64,000 nt of DNA from Panulirus ornatus (GCF_036320965.1 NC_092269.1:32387843-32451842), one strand, 5' to 3'. Counted from the stretch's first letter, positions 46,840 through 58,188 are shown. The notes: generated by a model not told the origin, from the letters alone. Translations and numbers: made by a program.

Positions 46840-48100
46840 ATTCAGTTTGGCTGACGAAAAAACCCCAAGTTAATTCGAATTCTGATGTTGGTGACGAAGT
46901 ACTCAAATCCCGGAATAAACGTGGGATCATTTGTCGCTTGTTCACGTGGACTTGGTTTGAAATGAATCGTTTCTTTAGTTCGGAACGAACTTCTCTCATT
47001 CCTTCTGACGCTGGGATTAAGTGTCTCTCATGGCCTCTACGAATTATGCTTCCGTCACATCCAGGATATGCACCAAGGATGACGTACAGGAACTTTAACT
47101 CTGTGAGATTCTGAGCTTAATTAAGCGTCAGTGGCAACGTATGAATCCTGATTCTGTCAGATCCCGGGATTAACCAAGTTTCCTTCGGCCCTTTACGAAC
47201 TCAAAGGCTGTCATGTCCTTAAATCATGTCTCGCTTGCCCCGTGGAAACTCCAGACCTACAAACTACTCGTATCTGCCTCGGTCTCTACGACAGCACGGC
47301 CATGCAGAGTCGTCCACATTCTACCACCGAGTGTGTCTCGACGGCTCTCAGCGATCTCAGGGTCGATCTGATCCTGCGATAGACTACTCTCGTGAGCTTT
47401 ATAAGGTAGTTAAGTCCGACAGTGTGTCAGCAGTATGCCTCGCTGGCCCCATAGGCATTCACTAAAGACAGAGTCGGGGGCTCTGGGATTACCAGAGAAA
47501 CGTTAGCCATGTCGTTAATCTTCACCGTGATACCTACTGATACCACAGTGATAACACTAGCCAAGCTGGCAGCGACTGTGGCTCCTTTAGACGTGACTGC
47601 CTACGTAGGGCCACATGGGAGGTTCTCCAACTCGCCCAACTATCGTCGCGTCGAGGCCATAAAGACACTGAAGTTATGCTTAAGCCTGGCATTCCTGGAC
47701 ACACTAATTCCCTCCAGCTATCGATTCCAAGCCCGAGAGCATGAGTAAGGAGATTTGGTCTCGCTGGCGGTAAAGTCGGACATATTCCGTCATTAGCAGA
47801 GGAATCGTCAGTGACGGACACATTATGTTTCACTCCCAGGACTGGGTAACTTTATTCCTTTGTAACGAATACCCCTGTAGACTCACACTGACCTCGACTT
47901 TATTCCTTGGGACAATGACTTCCCCCATTAACAAATGCAGAGAAAACAGGCAATGATTACAAGGTTGTTTTGCTAAGTTAAGGACGCGTGGAGACATTGG
48001 GGAAAGGCTCTGTGACCGAGGCCCTGTCAAAATTTGATTGGACAGTTAAGACGGCCATGACACAGAACCCAAGACTTGGGACCTAGGCTTCCAGTACGAC
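46840..48100. repeat. Degenerate minisatellite, about 51-base unit
   Basis: Four successive units can be aligned at 47011-47220: they start CTGGGATTAAGTGTCTCTCA, CCAGGATATGCACCAAGGAT, CTGAGCTTAATTAAGCGTCA and CCCGGGATTAACCAAGTTTC, and each ends in a CTGTCAGAT-like step 50-52 bases later. Outside this core the units are barely recognisable. Small open frames on both strands across the stretch are not considered genes. Confidence 0.6.
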
Positions 48101-48296
48101 CAATACGCGTCACACTCAACAACTGACTTTCAATATCACTTCTGCTGACAGACGACCCTACACCACAACAATCCTCAGAACTTCCTCTCCGTAACGCCCC
48201 CATCAAATGCCGTATTCCATCCGTTCGTCCTTTGTCCTAAGGACGGTACACAGTAAGCTCTTGACAACACAGGGGTTAGAGCACATGCCATATTTT

Positions 48297-48495
48297 GTGG
48301 TGCTGTAACCACACACCACAGTGACGGGACTGAGGCCGCTGCAGATTGTGTGTGGTGCTTTAACCACACACCACAGGGACGGGGTTCAGGCCGCTGCAGA
48401 GTGTGGTGATGTAACCACACAGCACAGTGACGGGACTGAGGCCGCTGCAGAGTGTGTTGCTGTAACCACACACCACAGGGACGGGTCTCAGTGTG
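48297..48495. repeat. Minisatellite, about 51-60 base unit
   Basis: GTAACCACACACCACAGTGA + CGGGACTGAGGCCGCTGCAG repeats in about four units, with one- and two-base changes and a length change in the GTGT step. Confidence 0.93.
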
Positions 48496-48584
48496 TGTGT
48501 CCTAAGCGGTGTCGGCTGCTACCACACTCACCACCACAGCCACGGGTGGATGGTCTCCATTCCACCTTTAATTCTATATTCTTC

Positions 48585-48589
<5 letters not shown>

Positions 48590-48640
<51 letters not shown>
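48590..48640. repeat. (GT)n microsatellite
   Basis: About 25 units. Confidence 0.98.
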
Positions 48641-48642
<2 letters not shown>

Positions 48643-48996
48643 TTTCTTTAACCTGAAACTCATTTTTCCTGAACTATAAAGGGGTACGTTATCTACATTT
48701 TCTACACCTACAGCATATTTCATATTTACGTTAACAAACTTTTCATTGCTTTTTTTTTTTTTTCTTTTCTCTCAGTAATTTCCACGACCTGTAATGATTC
48801 TTCTGTCTCATGGGCAACAGCATATGTGGATTCTCAACCCCACTAATACAAGCAGACGCAACTGCAATGTGCTCAAGAAAAACAAACTTAAAAAAGAAAT
48901 AAAAAAGTGTCCATTAAGAGGAAAATAAAATCATCACAGATACAACGAACAAAGCTCCATGCTTAGTACACATATATGAATAAAACAATGATTCGA

Positions 48997-48999
<3 letters not shown>
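48641..48999. other. AT-rich sequence, nothing recognised
   Basis: Poly-T at 48750-48764; no other feature. Confidence 0.4.

Positions 49000-49069
<70 letters not shown>
49000..49069. repeat. (AT)n microsatellite
   Basis: About 35 units at the ASR 5' end. Confidence 0.98.
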
Positions 49070-49070
<1 letters not shown>

Positions 49071-49306
49071 TATCCCTGGGGATAGGGGAGAAAGAATACT
49101 TCCCACGTATTCCCTGCGTGTCGTAGAAGGCGACTAAAAGGGGAGGGAGCGGGGGGCTGGAAATCATCCCCTCTCGGTTTTATTTTCTTTTTCCCAAAGG
49201 AAGGAACAGAGAAGGGGGCCTGGTGAGGATATTCCCTCAAAGGCCCAGTCCTTTGTTCTTAACGCTACCTCGCTAATGCGGGAAATGGCGAATAGTATGA
49301 AAGAAA
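49070..49306 (+). mobile_element. ASR copy, plus strand, left arm of an inverted pair
   Basis: Near full-length: TATCCCTGGGGATAGGGGAG to CGAATAGTATGAAAGAAAAT. The G-rich middle reads GGGGAGGGAGCGGGGGGCTG, and the A-rich step carries TTTTATTTTCTTTTTCCC. Both ends abut (AT)n. Confidence 0.9.
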
Positions 49307-49324
49307 ATATATATATATATATAT
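49307..49324. repeat. (AT)n spacer between two ASR copies
   Basis: About nine AT units. Confidence 0.95.
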
Positions 49325-49565
49325 CTTTTTTTCTTTCTTTTAAACTATTCGCCATTTCCCGCGTTAGCGAGGTAGCGCTAAGAACAGAGGACTGGGCCTT
49401 TTTTGGAATATCCTCAACTGGCCCCCCCTCTGTTCCTTCTTTTGGAAAATTTAAAAAAAAAACGAGAGGGGAGGATTTCCAGCCCCCCGCTCCCTCCCCT
49501 TTTAGTCGCCTTCTACGACACGCAGGGAATACGTGGGAAGTATTCTTAATCCCCTATCCCCAGGG

Positions 49566-49567
<2 letters not shown>
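49325..49567 (-). mobile_element. ASR copy, minus strand, right arm of an inverted pair
   Basis: On the + strand it starts CTTTCTTTTAAACTATTCGC and ends TTAATCCCCTATCCCCAGGG. It is the reverse complement of the copy at 49070 over almost its whole length, with scattered substitutions. Confidence 0.9.

Positions 49568-49653
<86 letters not shown>
49568..49653. repeat. (AT)n microsatellite
   Basis: About 43 units at the ASR 5' end. Confidence 0.98.
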
Positions 49654-49657
<4 letters not shown>

Positions 49658-50050
49658 GAAATAAATCTAAACATCTTCAACGATACCTCTAAAGAGGACT
49701 ATTAAAGCATGCAGACCCCATGATGAATGCGGGGTCTGGATTGGTAACCATCTAACATCCACACCCACGAGGGTGTGTCTAGTCCGGAATTACGGCCACG
49801 TTCTAGCCTGCGGTGAACCTTGAGCCAAGATCACAGCTATGGTGGCATCCATCGCTGTCATCACCACTGATCTTCGGGTACTCGGCAGCTCTAGCGTGGG
49901 GGAGGGAAGACGTATGCCTGAGGCAGGAGCAGCAGCAGCAGCAGCAGCCGGATGTGACATGGATGGAGAACGTCCTCTGGTGTTCATGTTAGTCTTCCCT
50001 ACTGTATGTAAAGGCACAATCCGATGTTTCTTTAAGCCTCCTTACCTTCT

Positions 50051-50051
<1 letters not shown>
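49654..50051. other. Unique-looking sequence
   Basis: (GCA)n short run at 49925-49947; nothing else recognised. Confidence 0.4.
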
Positions 50052-50096
<45 letters not shown>

Positions 50097-50099
50097 ACA
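50052..50099. repeat. (AC)n microsatellite
   Basis: About 21 units plus ATACAC edge. Confidence 0.97.
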
Positions 50100-50459
50100 A
50101 GACTGGAAGGCTGTCGAAGCCACGGTTTAGAGGGAACAGGCGAACAGACACATATTCTCTGTGCTGTCGTCGAAAAAAATATATAAAATTATATCATGGC
50201 ACCATCAACATAGCATATCATGACAATATTTCGAATCACACATCATAACGGCCTTTATGCGTTTTGTGCATATGCGAAACTGTGCTGAGGTGGGGAGGTA
50301 ACGACTTTTAAATCATAACGTGATGAATAAAAACAAAAAATGCGTCATCATAATCATACAGTCCACGGTGAAAAGCCTTAATGAAAAAAATATATATCGT
50401 AGTAAATAACAACAATCTCATTAAACTGTCAAAAACAAAAGCCAATCTTTTACTTCACT

Positions 50460-50820
50460 GTTTATTTTCAACTGTACTTTAAATGCTCCCAAGCTTAAGA
50501 CACACTTTAAATGCAACTACATCTTTGAGTCTTAATCCTCCTAAACCCATCCGACAGTTTAAAGGCTCACAGACCTGGACTCACAAGGGAGTTGAAATAC
50601 TTTAAAAACATGAGGAACTTTAAACGCTCCTACACTCATCAGATACCTCAAATGCTCCTAAACCCACGAGACAGTTTAAATGTTCCTAGACACAGACAAT
50701 TTGCTTTCTAAGACCTATGAGTATAAATGCCTCTAGATCCATAAGGCAGTTTAAATCCTCCTTGGACTCACGGGGCAGTTCAAATGTTCGTACACCCATG
50801 GGGCAGTATAAATGCTCAGC
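50460..50820. repeat. Degenerate minisatellite, about 28-30 base unit
   Basis: Theme CAGTTTAAATGCTCCTAAAC + CCATGAGA, about twelve units (for example 50555, 50670, 50740, 50775). Confidence 0.82.
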
Positions 50821-50895
50821 CGAAAGTAGTGGAACCTTAGCTGAGAACAGCAGAACCTCAGCCGAGAATGGCGGAACCTAAGCTGAGACTGGGGG
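50820..50895. repeat. 24-base tandem repeat
   Basis: Three units of the type AGCCGAGAACAGCAGAACCT. On the minus strand 24 bases make an 8-residue repeat (SQLRFRHS, SQLRFHYF) in a 154-codon frame (50751-51215), which I treat as an artefact. Confidence 0.88.
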
Positions 50896-51886
50896 AGGGG
50901 AGAAGCCTTGTGTGATTTACTGTTGTGCTGTGGTAGTCGTGTGGCGGTGGGGTATGCTGCTGGCTGATAACACGGGTCTGAAGGGTCTTGGGGCTGGCCT
51001 GGGAAGCAGGACGTGGGATGTAGGTGCGACGGGAGACGAGAAAGGAGAATTGTGAAGAGAGTGGCTGGGAGAATACGAGGCACAGGAATGGAGAAACGAA
51101 AACAGGAGGGCAATAATATATAGAATAAATGAGAAAATAAATATATAACCGATGGTAAAGGGATGACAAAGTTTAATAAGCTTGTTAAGGTATCAAAGAA
51201 TTCCACGAGAGTCATTCACTACGCGAGACAAAGACTTGGTAAAATGCTGATGATGAATAAAGTAAGACCTCGTCCAAAAGGGAACAATAAAAAAAAAAAA
51301 CTAACAAAAAATAGAACAATAACATTATGCCACGGTACAAAGCGAACAATAAACAGATTAATCAGTTTAAAATGCTAACTACCTGACTTTTTAAAGAACC
51401 CATAAAACGCATTGAGAAACCGAGACAAAGACGACCTCATCACGAAACTTTAGTGGACCGTATAATCTCTTAATAATCACCGACAACGAAGGGACACGGC
51501 AGCGCTTGATTCCCAGAACCACTCACGAGAATGCTTCCACAAACTCTCGTCTGCTATGTGATTCTGACGGTCAGTTTAACAGTTGCCTCTTACACGGGGA
51601 AATCCTGAGGGACTGGTTTATTAAGTCTACACGGAACCTGCCGCTACTGCGACGTGTTTCAGAGGACCAAGAGGCGGCAAATAGAGAAGTCCGCCCCTAA
51701 AGGAGTTTGACGGGTATATCAGCGAGTGCAAACATACATATATTACCCCCAGAGAACAGAATATACAACATCAACCCCCCCATAGGAACAGGAGACGCGG
51801 CCGAGAGAAGGGGGGTAAACCCAATGTGCGTCGCTGGTTACGGTACCAGGCAGCAGTTAGGTAATACGTACAGTGCCCAAGAACAA

Positions 51887-51890
<4 letters not shown>
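50896..51890. other. Unique-looking sequence
   Basis: No gene or repeat recognised. Confidence 0.4.

Positions 51891-51950
<60 letters not shown>
51891..51950. repeat. (GA)n microsatellite
   Basis: About 30 units. Confidence 0.98.
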
Positions 51951-51953
<3 letters not shown>

Positions 51954-52399
51954 ATGAATCATCCAGTAAAGTAGGATACTCCTCCCTCCTGCGTGTCGAG
52001 ATCTATCAAGAACGAAGACGACGGAGAGAAACATCCCAAGGATGGGGCCGGCCGGGGGCCCCCTCGCACCACTGGATATATCAGTAATAAGAATCCCTCA
52101 AGACTGCTCCCGTACACAAGGAGGCAGCCAGACGTGGGATCCCCAGAGGACATCCCCAAGGAAGGATTCTGAAAGACCTGAGAGAAAATAAACAACCGAG
52201 CCGACTGTCTCCACGATCCAGTTTGCCGAGCAGCCAATTAGTGAGATGTTTTTAAGACTACCTCCAAACACTGCGCAAGATTCATTCCCAAAAGACCCTC
52301 TTTCCTGCAGGGTCACGATGTTGCAATTTAGCAATATCTGCACCAGAGATATGCCTCTATATCATTAGATTTCCACCGTCATGCAAGGTCTTTCCAAAA

Positions 52400-52401
<2 letters not shown>
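51951..52401. other. Unique-looking sequence
   Basis: Loose AAGA/AGAC text may be an outer, decayed edge of the satellite that follows. Confidence 0.35.

Positions 52402-52463
<62 letters not shown>
52402..52463. repeat. (CT)n microsatellite
   Basis: About 31 units, at the left edge of the satellite array. Confidence 0.98.
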
Positions 52464-52465
<2 letters not shown>

Positions 52466-52660
52466 ATGCGGCCAAACAGTGACATCTCTCCGAAGAGACG
52501 GTCTCCTAGCATCACGAAGCATCCACACAATGAGATCTATTCAAGGGATATACCCCAGGACCAAGAAGTATCTAAACAATGACATTTCTCCGAACAAAAT
52601 TGCTCAGGAATCATAAGGCAGCAGTCAAATCAATGAGATCTCTCCAACACACAGTCCCTC
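52464..52660. repeat. Decayed 49-54 base units, left edge of the 41-base array
   Basis: Unit landmarks (CAATGAGATCT-like) lie at about 52477, 52528, 52577 and 52631, spacings 51, 49 and 54. These units carry the extra text AGCATCACGAAGCATCC that the inner 41-base units lack. Confidence 0.85.
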
Positions 52661-53270
52661 ATAAGCCAAACGATAAGATATATCCAAGAGACAATCCCCC
52701 AAGAAGCCAAACAATGAGATTTCTCCAAGAGACAGTCCCCCAGGAAGCCAAACAATGAGATCCCTCCAAGAGACAATCCCCCAAGAAGCCAAACAATGAG
52801 ATTTCTCCAAGAGACAGTCCCCCAGGAAGCCAAACAATGAGATTTCTCCAAGAGACAGTCCCCCAGGAAGCCAAACAATGAGATCTCTCCAAGAGACAAT
52901 CCCCCAGGAAGCCAAACAATGAGATCCCTCCATGAGACAATCCCCCTGGAAGCCAAACAATGAGATCCCTCCAAGAGACAGTCCCCCAGGAAGCCAAACA
53001 ATGAGATCCTCCCAAGAGACAATCCCCCAGGAAGCCAAACAATGAGATCTCTCCAAGAGACCATCCCCCAGGAAGCCAAACAATGAGATCTCTCCAAGAG
53101 ACCATCCCCCAGGAAGCCAAACAATGAGATCTCTCCAAGAGACCATCCCCCAGGAAGCCAAACAATGAGATCTCTCCAAGAGACCATCCCCAGGAAGCCA
53201 AACAATGAGATCTCTCCAAGAGACAGTCCCCCAGGAAGCCAAACAATGAGATCTCTCCCAGAGACAATCC
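52661..53270. repeat. 41-base satellite array
   Basis: About 15 tandem copies of GAAGCCAAACAATGAGATCT + CTCCAAGAGACAATCCCCCAG; the spacing of GAAGCC is 41 (52703, 52744, 52785). Variation is limited to a few positions (AATC/AGTC/CATC; TCTCTCC/TTTCTCC/TCCCTCC). 41 is not a multiple of three, so frame rotates from unit to unit. All three minus frames stay open because no frame of the unit has a stop, giving three nested frames of 191-262 codons. These are not treated as genes. Confidence 0.97.
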
Positions 53271-53345
53271 CCCCCCCCCCCCAGCATCATGAAGCAGGAG
53301 CCTAACAATAGGATCTCTCCACGAGACCTGTCTGGCAGCATCGAG
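53271..53345. repeat. Right-edge unit of the array with the longer form
   Basis: A run of 14 C, then AGCATCATGAAGCAGGAGCC, TAACAATAGGATCTCTCCAC. This is the long unit again, 13 bases longer than the inner one. Confidence 0.88.
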
Positions 53346-53448
53346 GAAGCAGCGATGCAGGAGGGGGGAAGAAGGCCAAAGCTTGCCGTAAGCCGAGTAC
53401 TGACGGTTACCACAATGGCCGGGCTGGGGGTGAGTGGAGTTAGGCAAG

Positions 53449-53449
<1 letters not shown>

Positions 53450-53515
<66 letters not shown>
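53450..53515. repeat. (CT)n microsatellite
   Basis: About 33 units. Confidence 0.98.
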
Positions 53516-53517
<2 letters not shown>

Positions 53518-55775
53518 GAAGACAGCCCAGCCTGATGTCGGTCGCGATACGGGGCCCTTTATCCCGTCACTTACAATATTGCCAGCAGCTCAAGGCCAGC
53601 GTTGAGATGGGGGGGAAGGACAACTCACTCCTCCGTCGCTCCCTCCCTCCCTCGTTAATGATTATTCTTAAGACGAAAATTATGAATCAGATCTGAAGGT
53701 TACAGCAGAATGATCAGGACAAGGACATGAAAATCAGTTCTTAATAACGTTAAGCCATGGATGGCACTCAGTTCAGTCATATAAACATACTAACATGTGC
53801 CCTTCACCCACGTTATCATGGAAATGCTTTCTCTCTGACATATAAAAACTCTGTACCTGAATAAAAAAATCAATTCAACTGACTAAACTGATACACTTGA
53901 CAACACACAAACACACACACACACACACACACATCCCACATGACCAGCTAACATACATGGGAAAACATAAGCCTTCAATGCTTCGTTTGATTAGCTTCTG
54001 GCGACCCAAACAGAACATACTCAGCGGCCCAACATATAATATTCCTCACCCTGACTCTGGATCCTAGATCTTCTCCAGACCAATGCTGTCTCTCGGGGAC
54101 AAAAAGTGGTCACTAGCGTCCTGTGTACGCAAGACGCATATCATCCCCGCTGCTGCTGGGAAAGTCGACATTACCAGCTGCATTGTCTGTCGTGGGTAAT
54201 GCCACTCCCTTGGACGTGGTGAAGCCAAGAGCAAACAGATTAATACTGTTCAGTTTAACTACATAGGACGTGAGTGCTGAGTTACCCCAAACATCAACCA
54301 CAACCACGACACTACAGGTGCACCTGAAACATTGACCATGCACATAAAGAACCACTTAACATGTTATTACCATTACAAGCAATGCTATGGCTTAAAACCA
54401 CATGAGAGATCACATTCAACTTAGGAGAAACGCCCAGTAAAATACCGAACATTATCCTGTAGCCGCTGTAAGGAGCAGCAGTAATGGAAGCACAGTACTA
54501 CGACAACCCATAGCTACTCATTACGGCCGAACACCACCACACCATAGCCATCATCACACAGCCCTCACAATAGCAGTAAGCAACTGCTCCCCGTCTCTCG
54601 CCCCCCAAAGAAAAAAGAAAAAGATGACCCGAGTTTCCTTTTGGGAGACGTGAGCTGCCGACGGAGAGATGATGTCACTCATTACCTCACTGTGGCCACC
54701 AGTGCCAACACCGAAGCTAAGCACTGTACAATAATTTTCTCCGGTGCACTTTTAGTGTCTAACACGCCTTGGCTTCTAGGTACCTCAGTGTCTAAAAGGG
54801 AGTAAAACTCTTGATGATTCTCTTCTATAAAGGAACTCGACACAGGGAGACTAAAAGTTATTCAAGTCGCGTCATGAACAAACGAATAATTGTTTTAACA
54901 GCTGCGTCCCGGAGGTCGACTCATAGAGGACAGACCAGTTTTGTGGTCACATTCTGTACAGATAAAACAGTAAGCACATAGCTGGGGGAGATCGAGGAGA
55001 GAAAACTGCAATCAATGCGTAGCTGCTACAGCTTCAGTCCGTGATGACACGGCCTTAGTGGGGAAACTCATCGCCACAACTACAGTGTCTTATAAACAGT
55101 CATGCGGGTTCAGAATAAGCAGCCTTGTGCTAATAGCAACAAAAACACTTATAAAAAAAATCAATAACAGAAAGAGGATCGTTTGTTTCCCTTGTTAAGG
55201 ATGATATCAAATACATGAAGGAAGCTTTACCCTCCAGACAGATGAAGACAGGCACAGAGCAAGTATGGAAAAGGCGCCCCTTCCGAGCGTCAAGGAGGGG
55301 ACACGCCATGTTAAAGAGCTCTCCCAGGCCAAGGCCTCGCGAATCTCACAACAACAACAACATCAACATCATCGCCTGACCAGTGGCCAACCCTCTAGTG
55401 CCCCTTCCTAGGCCAAGGCGGGGCACACCCTCCCCTCTACCCCTCCCCGTGTGCAGTGACCCGCTGGCCCCCTGACCCTGACCCCTGGACGCGGCTTTAC
55501 ACACAGCAAGTATGCCGACACAGACGTCACCCACAAGGCGGAAAATTCTACCGCTTCCCTGACAAGATTACGATGTTTTCTGAAGACTGCCGAAGGAAAG
55601 ATAAAAAAAAAGTCCACAATAAGCAATTTACTCCCGAAGAACCAATATCAGGAAGGGGGTAACGAGGGATTCAACCTTCTGCCATGTCATTATAACATAT
55701 GGAGCCTTTTTTCCCCCCTTATTCCAACGTCAATTGTCGTGGCGGAATGTTTATATACGATCTGTGATCATTTTG

Positions 55776-55778
<3 letters not shown>
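53516..55778. other. Unique-looking sequence apart from a short (AC)n
   Basis: The largest stretch in the right half without a strong repeat. No domain is recognised in the small frames. A minus frame at 54113-54355 has a hydrophobic Val run, and the minus text near it (TTSKGVALPTTDNAAGN) is discussed in the findings. Confidence 0.4.
53911..53933. repeat. (AC)n microsatellite
   Basis: About 12 units. Confidence 0.93.

Positions 55779-55831
<53 letters not shown>
55779..55831. repeat. (CT)n microsatellite
   Basis: About 26 units. Confidence 0.98.
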
Positions 55832-55833
<2 letters not shown>

Positions 55834-55901
55834 CGTGAACAGTTGCTGAGGCAAAATCTTAACATGACGTCCAACGTTGCAACTGTGGGGACCGGCCGAC
55901 G

Positions 55902-56150
55902 ATGCCAACCCTCTCCCTCACCACTATTAACAACAGCAAGATATCAATAAAAATTCCGGACGTGCTGTGGGACTACCCTCTTCCATGGATACACATATTC
56001 TTCGTCTTTGTCTCTGGAGTGTTGGTGGTATCCGGAAATCTCCAGTGTTCAGCTAATTGGAGACCGAGCTTCACGTCTCGCAAGCTGCAGAGATCCGCCG
56101 GGATGATGGCGGAGCAGCAAGTCATGTGAGAGATGGCTTTTGCACGCGGT
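55902..56150 (+). CDS. Unrecognised short open frame, possible first exon
   Basis: A 75-codon frame begins at ATG (55902) and ends at TGA (56127-56129). It includes a hydrophobic stretch (WIHIFFVFVSGVLVVSG) that could be a membrane segment. The text shortly after the stop, GCACGCG|GTGAGTGTCG, holds a strong splice-donor-like GTGAGT at 56149. The stop lies before it, so donor and frame do not fit together without another start. Nothing else supports a gene. Confidence 0.12.
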
Positions 56151-56239
56151 GAGTGTCGTGCTAATTAACTCCAGCACGAGTGTTACTACCCCCGCTTGAG
56201 ACCGCTGGTGTGTGACCTCAGACCCAACCCTTACGGGAT

Positions 56240-56470
56240 GGGTCAAAAGAACAGGCCATCGCGTCCAAGGGTCGTACCGCTGTGCTCAAGGGTCGTAATA
56301 CGGTGCCATCGCGCCCAAAGGGCAGGAACGTCGTGTTCAAGGGTCGTACCGTCATGTTTAGATCGTACAGTCATTACCCGCACCGTCGTCCCGTGGGGTC
56401 ATACCACCGCGCTCTAGGGGTCAAACCCTCAAGCCTTTGGCGGTCACACCGTCCTGTTCAACGGGGGATC
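56240..56470. repeat. Degenerate minisatellite, about 22-base theme
   Basis: CAAGGGTCGTACCGCTGTGC + TC and variants, about nine units. Confidence 0.75.
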
Positions 56471-56840
56471 AAGAAACAGATACTGTTTACACACACGATC
56501 AGTAACCACGACGCGGAGCGGAACGAAGTCAGGCCTCGGGAACCCGCCAGTCTGCTGAGCCCATCAGAAGCTAAGGAACCACCGCCCATCCCCACTGCTT
56601 CCACCCGCCTCACATGCCTGGCCTCAGGAATGCTGCACTAACTGTCCCACCCCACCGCAGCAACAAGGTCATGCGTCACGGTCATCCCTGTTCCTAGGGT
56701 GGACGCTCCTTTAACCCCCACCCCAACCCCCTCGAGCACGATGGTAAGTAGGATGGCATGACCTCCGACCTGACCCAAGGGTCAGGTCCAGGATCTGCTG
56801 AGTAGCAAGCGGTACGCGGCTTCTATAATCTCAGGGTGTT
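56471..56840. other. Unique-looking GC-rich sequence
   Basis: No feature recognised; CCCAAGGGTCAGGTCC near 56778 echoes the preceding minisatellite. Confidence 0.4.
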
Positions 56841-56894
56841 GAGTGGCTTCTGGAACCTGCTGGAAGTACATCGTCTCCCAGGGTGTAGGGGAAC

Positions 56895-57290
56895 TTCTAA
56901 TGGTTCCTAGAGTCCGCTAGGGTGTTGTGAGTGGCTCCTAGAGTCCACTAGGGTGTTGTGAGTGGCTCAGAGTCCGCTAGGGGGTTGTGAGTGGTTCCTA
57001 GAGTCCGCTAGGGTGTTGTGAGTGGCTCCTAGAGTCCACTAGGGTGTTGTGAGTGGCTCAGAGTCCGCTAGGGGGTTGTGAGTGGTTCCTAGAGTCCGCT
57101 AGGGTGTTGTGAGTGGCTCCTAGAGTCCGCTAGGGTGTTGTGAGTGGCTCCTAGAGTCCGCTAGGGTGTTGTGAGTGGTTCCTAGAGTCCGCTAGGGTGT
57201 TGTGAGTGGCTCCTAGAGTCCGCTAGGGTGTTGTGAGTGGCTCCTAGAGTCCGCTAGGGTGTTGTGAGTGGCTCCTAGGTCCTGCCAGTA
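56895..57290. repeat. 31-base tandem array with higher-order structure
   Basis: Twelve copies of the TTGTGAGTGG landmark in units of TAGAGTCCGCTAGGGTGTTG + TGAGTGGCTCC (31 bases; 57121, 57152, 57183). Some units are three bases shorter (GGCTCAGAGTCC). Units 1-3 and 4-6 carry the same ordered variants. Confidence 0.96.
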
Positions 57291-57361
57291 GTGGACACAA
57301 CTAGAAGATATCGGGCAGTGAGTTGGTTTCCACCATTCCCTGGGTAACATGACTGGGTCTT

Positions 57362-57823
57362 ATGATCTGCTGTGGGAGCCGTCACCTACACGCAGACTCT
57401 CCTCAGGTTCAGGAACCATACCACCCATCCTCCTTCACGCCAACTCTACCAAACAAACCCTTCCCTCACGCCAAACCTTTCACAAAACCATCCCTCCAAC
57501 CCAAACCAGCCGTCCATCACAATAGCTCCACTACCCACCGACTCTGTAACCACAAAATGCCCATCCCCTACACACACCTTCCACCATACAACCCTTATTC
57601 CACAATGACCCCCTACCATCACCCATTCCTCCAAAGCACTCCCCCATCCTGCAACTCCGCCTCCTCCTCCTTCCACCAGCCAAACCAACCAAACAATTCA
57701 CCGGGCAAGCCGGCCGCTGCTACCAAGACTGACAGCACGTGTGGTCGGTGGAAGCCAGAAAATAATCCTACATTTATTAACCCGCCAGCAGTTCACCTGA
57801 GCACCTCCTGGATGGCGAGGTAG
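57362..57823 (+). CDS. Unrecognised Pro/Ser/His-rich open frame, doubtful
   Basis: 153 codons on a C-rich, G-poor strand between 57400 and 57700. The product would be proline-rich with no domain. Base bias alone can keep the frame open; the reverse strand is open too. Confidence 0.08.
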   Translation: MICCGSRHLHADSPQVQEPYHPSSFTPTLPNKPFPHAKPFTKPSLQPKPAVHHNSSTTHRLCNHKMPIPYTHLPPYNPYSTMTPYHHPFLQSTPPSCNSASSSFHQPNQPNNSPGKPAAATKTDSTCGRWKPENNPTFINPPAVHLSTSWMAR

Positions 57824-58118
57824 GGAAAGAGGAGGAGGAGGAGGAGAAGGAAGGCGGTGTGGGGCGATGTGGTTGGGATGAGGAAGGCCGAGAGAAGGTG
57901 AGGGAGATACGACTGGGTAGGGAGTGTGAGGAGGAGGAGGAGGAAGGGGGTGGGTGAGTAAGGGTGGAGAATGAGTGGCGGGAATGTGGTTGAAGTGACG
58001 GCCGTGTGTGGAGTAAGGAATGGGGAAGGGGGGTACATAGAGTCAGGGAGGTGGGGAGTTTATGGGTCGGGTTGGGTAAGGGAGTGCAGGGGATACGTGG
58101 GGGACTGAAGTAAGGGAA

Positions 58119-58121
<3 letters not shown>
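57824..58121. other. Purine-rich low-complexity sequence
   Basis: GGAGGA and GGGAAG-rich text, probably a decayed minisatellite. Confidence 0.5.

Positions 58122-58185
<64 letters not shown>
58122..58185. repeat. (GA)n microsatellite
   Basis: About 32 units. Confidence 0.98.

Positions 58186-58188
<3 letters not shown>

Noticed and set aside
46479..46999. Minus-strand frames of 110 and 69 codons that overlap and could be two exons
   Set aside because: The first overlaps the antisense of a recognised LINE 3' UTR, and both reach into the decayed 51-base minisatellite. No splice sites join them convincingly.
52625..53447. Three overlapping minus-strand open frames of 191-262 codons with repeated SLGEISLFGFLGD or ERSHCLASWG peptides
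   Set aside because: They are the three frames of the 41-base satellite. The unit has no stop in any minus frame, and frame rotates each unit. There is no conserved flanking coding sequence.
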